A stretch of 64,000 bases of DNA from Phascolarctobacterium sp. GTDB lineage: Bacteria; Bacillota; Negativicutes; Acidaminococcales; Acidaminococcaceae. The stretch's first letter is position 1. Each line of letters begins with the position of its first letter. Below, piece by piece: positions 61,020-64,000 of the stretch. The stretch is taken from NCBI GenBank assembly GCA_020024105.1, contig JAHHUH010000006.1:18530-82529 (forward strand), written 5' to 3'. A model generated the notes under the pieces. The model did not search any database. It was not told the DNA's origin and saw nothing but the letters and a program-made list of their open reading frames with translations. The position numbers were made by a program, and so were the translations under genes.

Positions 61020-62087
61020 TTAATTTTTTCCACCAAAACCATAGCTTTTTTTCACCATTAAATAAATAAAAGTTGGAGCACCAATCAAAGAAATTAAAAT
61101 TCCTATAGGAATCTCTGTACGAGGAATAATAATTCTACAGCAACAATCAGCAACTACTAAAAATATAGCACCAACTAAAGCAGAATATGGTAATAGCCTA
61201 TAATGATCAGTCCCACTAAATATTCTTACAACATGAGGTATGATCAGCCCTACAAAACCTATCATTCCCGCAGCATAAACAGCAAAGCCTACAACCAATG
61301 AGCTAAGTAATAAATATACCTGGCGATAAACATGTAAATCCCTACCCAAAGTTACTGCTACATCATCACCTAAAAGCATTAAATTTAAAATTCTAGACTG
61401 ACTAATAAATATTAATATACTAATTACTATTATAGGCAGGGTATAAGCTAAATTATTCCAATTAGCTCCAGCAGTACTTCCCATAAGCCAAAAGGTTATA
61501 GTCTGCATACCTTCCTGATTGTTGGCTAAATAAACAATAAAACTAGATAAGGCACTACAAACAGCACTTAGAGCCATACCTGCCAGTAAAAGCTTCATAG
61601 AATTACTTCTACTGCCTATATTAGACATAAATACTACCGCTAAAGAAATAAAAAGGGCTCCAATAAAGGCACATACACCTATATAATTTTCACCTAAAGA
61701 ACTACCAATACCAAGCATAATAGCTGCTGTAGCACCTAAAGAAGCGCCAGAGGATACACCTAAAATATAAGGGTCTGCTAAGGGATTTTTTACAATAGCT
61801 TGCATAACTACGCCACAAATAGCTAATCCACCACCAATTAAAGCTGAAAGAATAACACGAGGCAAACGCAGATACCACACAATTTCATAAATAGGCTCAA
61901 AATGAGTGTCTATATATTTACTTCCATGTAATAATTTATCTTCTATAACAAAAAGAATATCCTGAATAGAAATGTCCACACTACCTAATAATGACGCCCA
62001 AAGCATAGCTACCAAGAGCAAACAAACCAAAACAACTATAGTAACAACAAACATACATCTATCATTAAGCACTTTTATAAGCTCCAT
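61020..62087 (-). CDS. FecCD-family ABC transporter permease (intact copy)
   Basis: A 355-residue permease with about ten membrane helices. LPRVILSALIGGGLAICGVVMQ and NPLADPYILGVSSGASLGA are the family signatures; the coupling-helix region is GRDLHVYRQ; the C terminus is RTEIPIGILISLIGAPTFIYL. It would form a dimer in a BtuCD/FhuBC-type importer. No clear Shine-Dalgarno precedes the ATG at 62087. The ATPase it would need is decayed in this locus, so a partner from elsewhere is required if the system works. Confidence 0.92.
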   Translation of the reverse strand: MELIKVLNDRCMFVVTIVVLVCLLLVAMLWASLLGSVDISIQDILFVIEDKLLHGSKYIDTHFEPIYEIVWYLRLPRVILSALIGGGLAICGVVMQAIVKNPLADPYILGVSSGASLGATAAIMLGIGSSLGENYIGVCAFIGALFISLAVVFMSNIGSRSNSMKLLLAGMALSAVCSALSSFIVYLANNQEGMQTITFWLMGSTAGANWNNLAYTLPIIVISILIFISQSRILNLMLLGDDVAVTLGRDLHVYRQVYLLLSSLVVGFAVYAAGMIGFVGLIIPHVVRIFSGTDHYRLLPYSALVGAIFLVVADCCCRIIIPRTEIPIGILISLIGAPTFIYLMVKKSYGFGGKN

Positions 62088-62150
62088 ATCATAATATAAT
62101 TCAATAAAATTTAAATCTTGTAAAATGTATCAAAAATATAAAAGTCCTTT

Positions 62151-62426
62151 TTAATGAGTTCCACAAAAAACTCTTATTTTCTTATCTTCAAAACACTTAC
62201 CTATTTCCGTAATTATTGAATATGCCTTCACTACACCATCTACATTGATTTGGGTACAAACTCCAATATGGAAAGCATCAATCCCGCAAGAAACTATTCG
62301 CTGAATTTTTTCTCCAGACCAACTGAAGCATATCCTAACCCTTTACAATCATTACAGCTTCCAAAGACTACTAGTTGCAATTTTTTCTGGTAATCTGCAA
62401 ACTATGCCTTTTATTATTAAAAACAT
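62151..62426 (-). pseudogene. Frameshifted CGGC-domain protein gene
   Basis: Three reading frames of the reverse strand give successive parts of a CGGC-type protein: MFLIIKGIVCRL, then FADYQKKLQLVVFGSCNDCKG, then RIVSCGIDAFHIGVCTQI and a C-terminal IRVFCGTH followed by TAA at 62151. The order, the cysteine spacing and the terminal GTH are those of CGGC domains, thought to bind metal. At least two frameshifts, and probably a small deletion, separate the parts. CNDC stands where CGGC is usual. Confidence 0.5.
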
Positions 62427-62524
62427 ACCTCCCCCCATACATATGTCATTGAAACATAGACAGAGGAGAAGCATATTTTCTACATAACTAATCAATTCCT
62501 TATTCTTGTAAATGGTACAGATTC

Positions 62525-63284
62525 TCACCCATGATTATACTGCGGCAAATAAATGATACTCAGCTGCTGGATATCATTGTCAAAACAAACTCTGCTACTG
62601 ACATCGTACACATCATAAAGTAGCTTCCGTGGCGTACCTACAGCTACAACCTGACCGGACTTAACAGCTACTATACAACCACAATACATAGCTACAATAT
62701 TTAAATCACGAATCGCAACGACAACAGTAGTGTTAAGTCCTTTCACAATATCAATAATCTGTAATTGATATTTAACATCCATATGATTAGTAGGGGCGTC
62801 TAAAATCAAGCATTCTATCTGCTGAGTAAGTGCTCTAGCTAAAATAACGCGCCGCTGCTCACCATCAGAAAAAGTGGCAAAGCTACGTTTTCATAATTCT
62901 CCATACCCACAATTTTTAAGGCCTGACTGGCAATCTGGTAATCCTCTAAGTTATCTCTTTCTAAAATTTTCTTATGAGAAGAACGTCCCATTAAAACAAT
63001 ATTCATTACATCAAAATCAAAGCTGTAAAAATTATGCTGAGCCACTACTGCCATTTGCAAAGCAGATTCTCTATAGAAGCGTTCATCCAGCTTCTATCCA
63101 TTTAAATAAATTTCTCCAGCTGTAGGATGCTGCACACGATAAACACATTTTTAAAAGGTAGATTTACCACCGCCATTCGGGCCAATAATCCTCACAAATT
63201 CTTTATCCCTCAGAGCAAAATCAATTACTTTGAGAAATTCCTTTTTCCCGGCAAAAATTTTACAGCCTCTGCTAAAAACTCCAT
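62525..63284 (-). pseudogene. ABC transporter ATP-binding protein gene (FecE/BtuD type), decayed
   Basis: The full-length gene can be followed from the ATG at 63284 (GGAG upstream) to 62525, about 253 codons, the usual length. Walker A (GPNGGGKST), the Q-loop region (VVAQHNFYSF), the signature (FSDGEQRRVILARAL), Walker B (CLILDAPTNHMD) and the H-loop region (no histidine seen; VVVAIRDLN) are in place. It is broken by a frameshift near 63230, TAA at 63151-63153 directly after Walker A, TAG at 63094-63096 and a frameshift near 62875 before the signature. It cannot make a working ATPase. Confidence 0.85.
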
Positions 63285-63286
63285 CT

Positions 63287-63597
63287 TTATTCTCCTTCAA
63301 AGCAATAGATTCTTCTAAGCATCAGATAAACAAAGCAAGACGCACATAAAATTGAAATTAGTATACTTACAGACAATTCACAATTAGGAATAACAATCCT
63401 GCATAAACTATCGGCCAAAGAACAAAAATAGCAACTATAAGTACCGAAATAAGCACTAACTTCTTACGATCCATAGTCATTAGCATATGAACTACATGGA
63501 TAACCATTAACCACACAAAATCAATCGTACTAAAGGAAAGCCTACAATTAATGGTCTTACCCTCAAATAAACTGTCCCACTTCTGTTACTGTTAAAT
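63287..63597 (-). pseudogene. C-terminal remnant of a second FecCD permease
   Basis: Reading frames of the reverse strand together give VYLRVRPLIVGF, then FVWLMVIHVVHM and LISVLIVAIFVL, then ADSLCRIVIPNCELSVSILI and CASCFVYLMLRRIY, which align in order with the C terminus of the intact permease (VYLLLSSLVVGF, FVGLIIPHVVRI, LVGAIFLVVAD, CCCRIIIPRTEIPIGILI, GAPTFIYLMVKKSY). Two frameshifts are needed. The stop at 63287-63289 lies 2 bases before the ATPase pseudogene start, as expected for an operon. The N-terminal two thirds are missing. Confidence 0.8.
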
Positions 63598-63767
63598 AAC
63601 TACACCTGAAAAATGGAATTATTTACACAAAACATTCCTTTATGAACCCATACCTTATTGGTATCCCAGTCGCTCTTTAGCTAAGCAGAAGCTAGTGCTT
63701 ACTGATGTCAAAATCTTCACCATAGTATAAATTATTCTTTTCATAAATCTTTTTTTGAAAATTTTAC
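63598..63767 (-). other. Degraded sequence between the riboswitch terminator and the permease remnant
   Basis: After the terminator the reverse strand has ATGAAAAGAATAATTTATAC at about 63744, reading MKRIIYTMVKILTSVSTSFC, which could be a decayed signal peptide or membrane helix of a lost first gene. No complete gene is present. Confidence 0.4.
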
Positions 63768-63799
63768 AAAAAAATATCCATCTATAAATGCATAGATGG
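63768..63799 (-). terminator. Expression-platform terminator of the cobalamin riboswitch
   Basis: On the reverse strand CCATCTAT pairs with ATAGATGG over GCATTT, followed by ATATTTTTTT. It lies about 50 bases after the aptamer. Confidence 0.8.
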
Positions 63800-63844
63800 A
63801 CGCTCTTCATTACAGCATCTTGTCTACCGCAAGAATACATGACT

Positions 63845-64000
63845 AAATAGATAATAGGCAGTTCTTCTGACTTGGTTTCTTCGTTCGTCTTGCCTTCCCA
63901 GTTTCCTAGTGGCCTAATAAGACGCCCTCCACCTTACAGCTGCGGGACAGTACAGGATTTGCACCTGTTTCTCTATTAAGTTTACACACCTAATATCGTC
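63845..64000 (-). promoter_or_regulatory. Cobalamin (B12) riboswitch
   Basis: The reverse strand holds the conserved aptamer elements in order: GGTGCAAATCCTGTACTGTC then CCGCAGCTGTAA (63942-63965 and onward), the B12 box GCCACTAGGAAACTGGGAAG-GC (63892-63913), and AAGTCAGAAGAACTGCC (63857-63873). The 5' end is at or beyond the window edge. Adenosylcobalamin or another cobalamin should switch off the downstream minus-strand transport locus through the terminator at 63768-63799. Confidence 0.95.

Noticed and set aside
1..64000. tRNA or rRNA genes
   Set aside because: No cloverleaf with TTCGA-type arms and no rRNA-like sequence was noticed by eye; a tRNAscan run would be decisive.

Overview
The window looks like a chromosomal segment from a diderm Firmicute of the class Negativicutes, possibly an Acidaminococcaceae/Phascolarctobacterium-like gut organism. 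Gene order is typically Firmicute (smc-ftsY-ylxM-ffh-rpsP-khpA-ylqD-rimM-trmD-rplS-lepB-rbgA; miaB-mutS-mutL-miaA-hfq; addB-addA; T-box leaders), yet there is a TonB-dependent outer-membrane receptor. The genus is inference. Core genes are visibly G+C-rich; the 3-7 kb block and the last 7 kb are visibly AT-rich.

Layout. 1-2.3 kb: accessory region with an amidase fragment, three small helix-turn-helix proteins and a dense cluster of RNA hairpins. 2.9-6.8 kb: AT-rich island with an AAA+ ATPase / subtilisin-like protease pair of IetAS type, plus a 49-residue Ada-like cysteine protein. 7.5-9.2 kb: a HAD hydrolase and a membrane-anchored protein of unknown role. 9.36-9.68 kb: a five-repeat CRISPR array with no cas genes, with a leader and promoter on its right side. 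10.1-10.7 kb: a gene split by an in-frame TAG. 10.8-15.3 kb: two dps genes encoding identical proteins flank a methionine T-box operon (symporter plus O-acetylhomoserine sulfhydrylase). 15.5-16.6 kb: an S1-domain protein. 17.0-30.5 kb: a long minus-strand housekeeping block for translation, protein targeting and chromosome organisation. 30.6-32.3 kb: yhdT-panF. 32.5-39.0 kb: addBA. 39.3 kb: a decayed 3' end of a SufB/SufD gene. 39.7-47.6 kb: regulator, cobalamin adenosyltransferase, ndk, peptidases, aminotransferase, xerD and hfq. 47.6-55.3 kb: miaA, a methyltransferase, mutL, mutS, miaB. 55.4-57.2 kb: cysS behind a cysteine T-box.

57.8-64.0 kb is one minus-strand locus led by a cobalamin riboswitch. 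Reading from the riboswitch there is a decayed FecCD permease, a decayed ABC ATPase, a decayed CGGC-domain protein, then an intact FecCD permease, a TTG-initiated lipoprotein binding protein and an intact TonB-dependent receptor. The locus reads as a corrinoid (or riboswitch-controlled metal-chelate) uptake operon whose first half has collapsed while the second half stays open.

The observations most worth following are the IetAS-like pair, the orphan CRISPR array with its unusual leader, the hairpin cluster at 2.09-2.30 kb with two mutually exclusive partners for one strand, and the half-decayed cobalamin-riboswitch operon.
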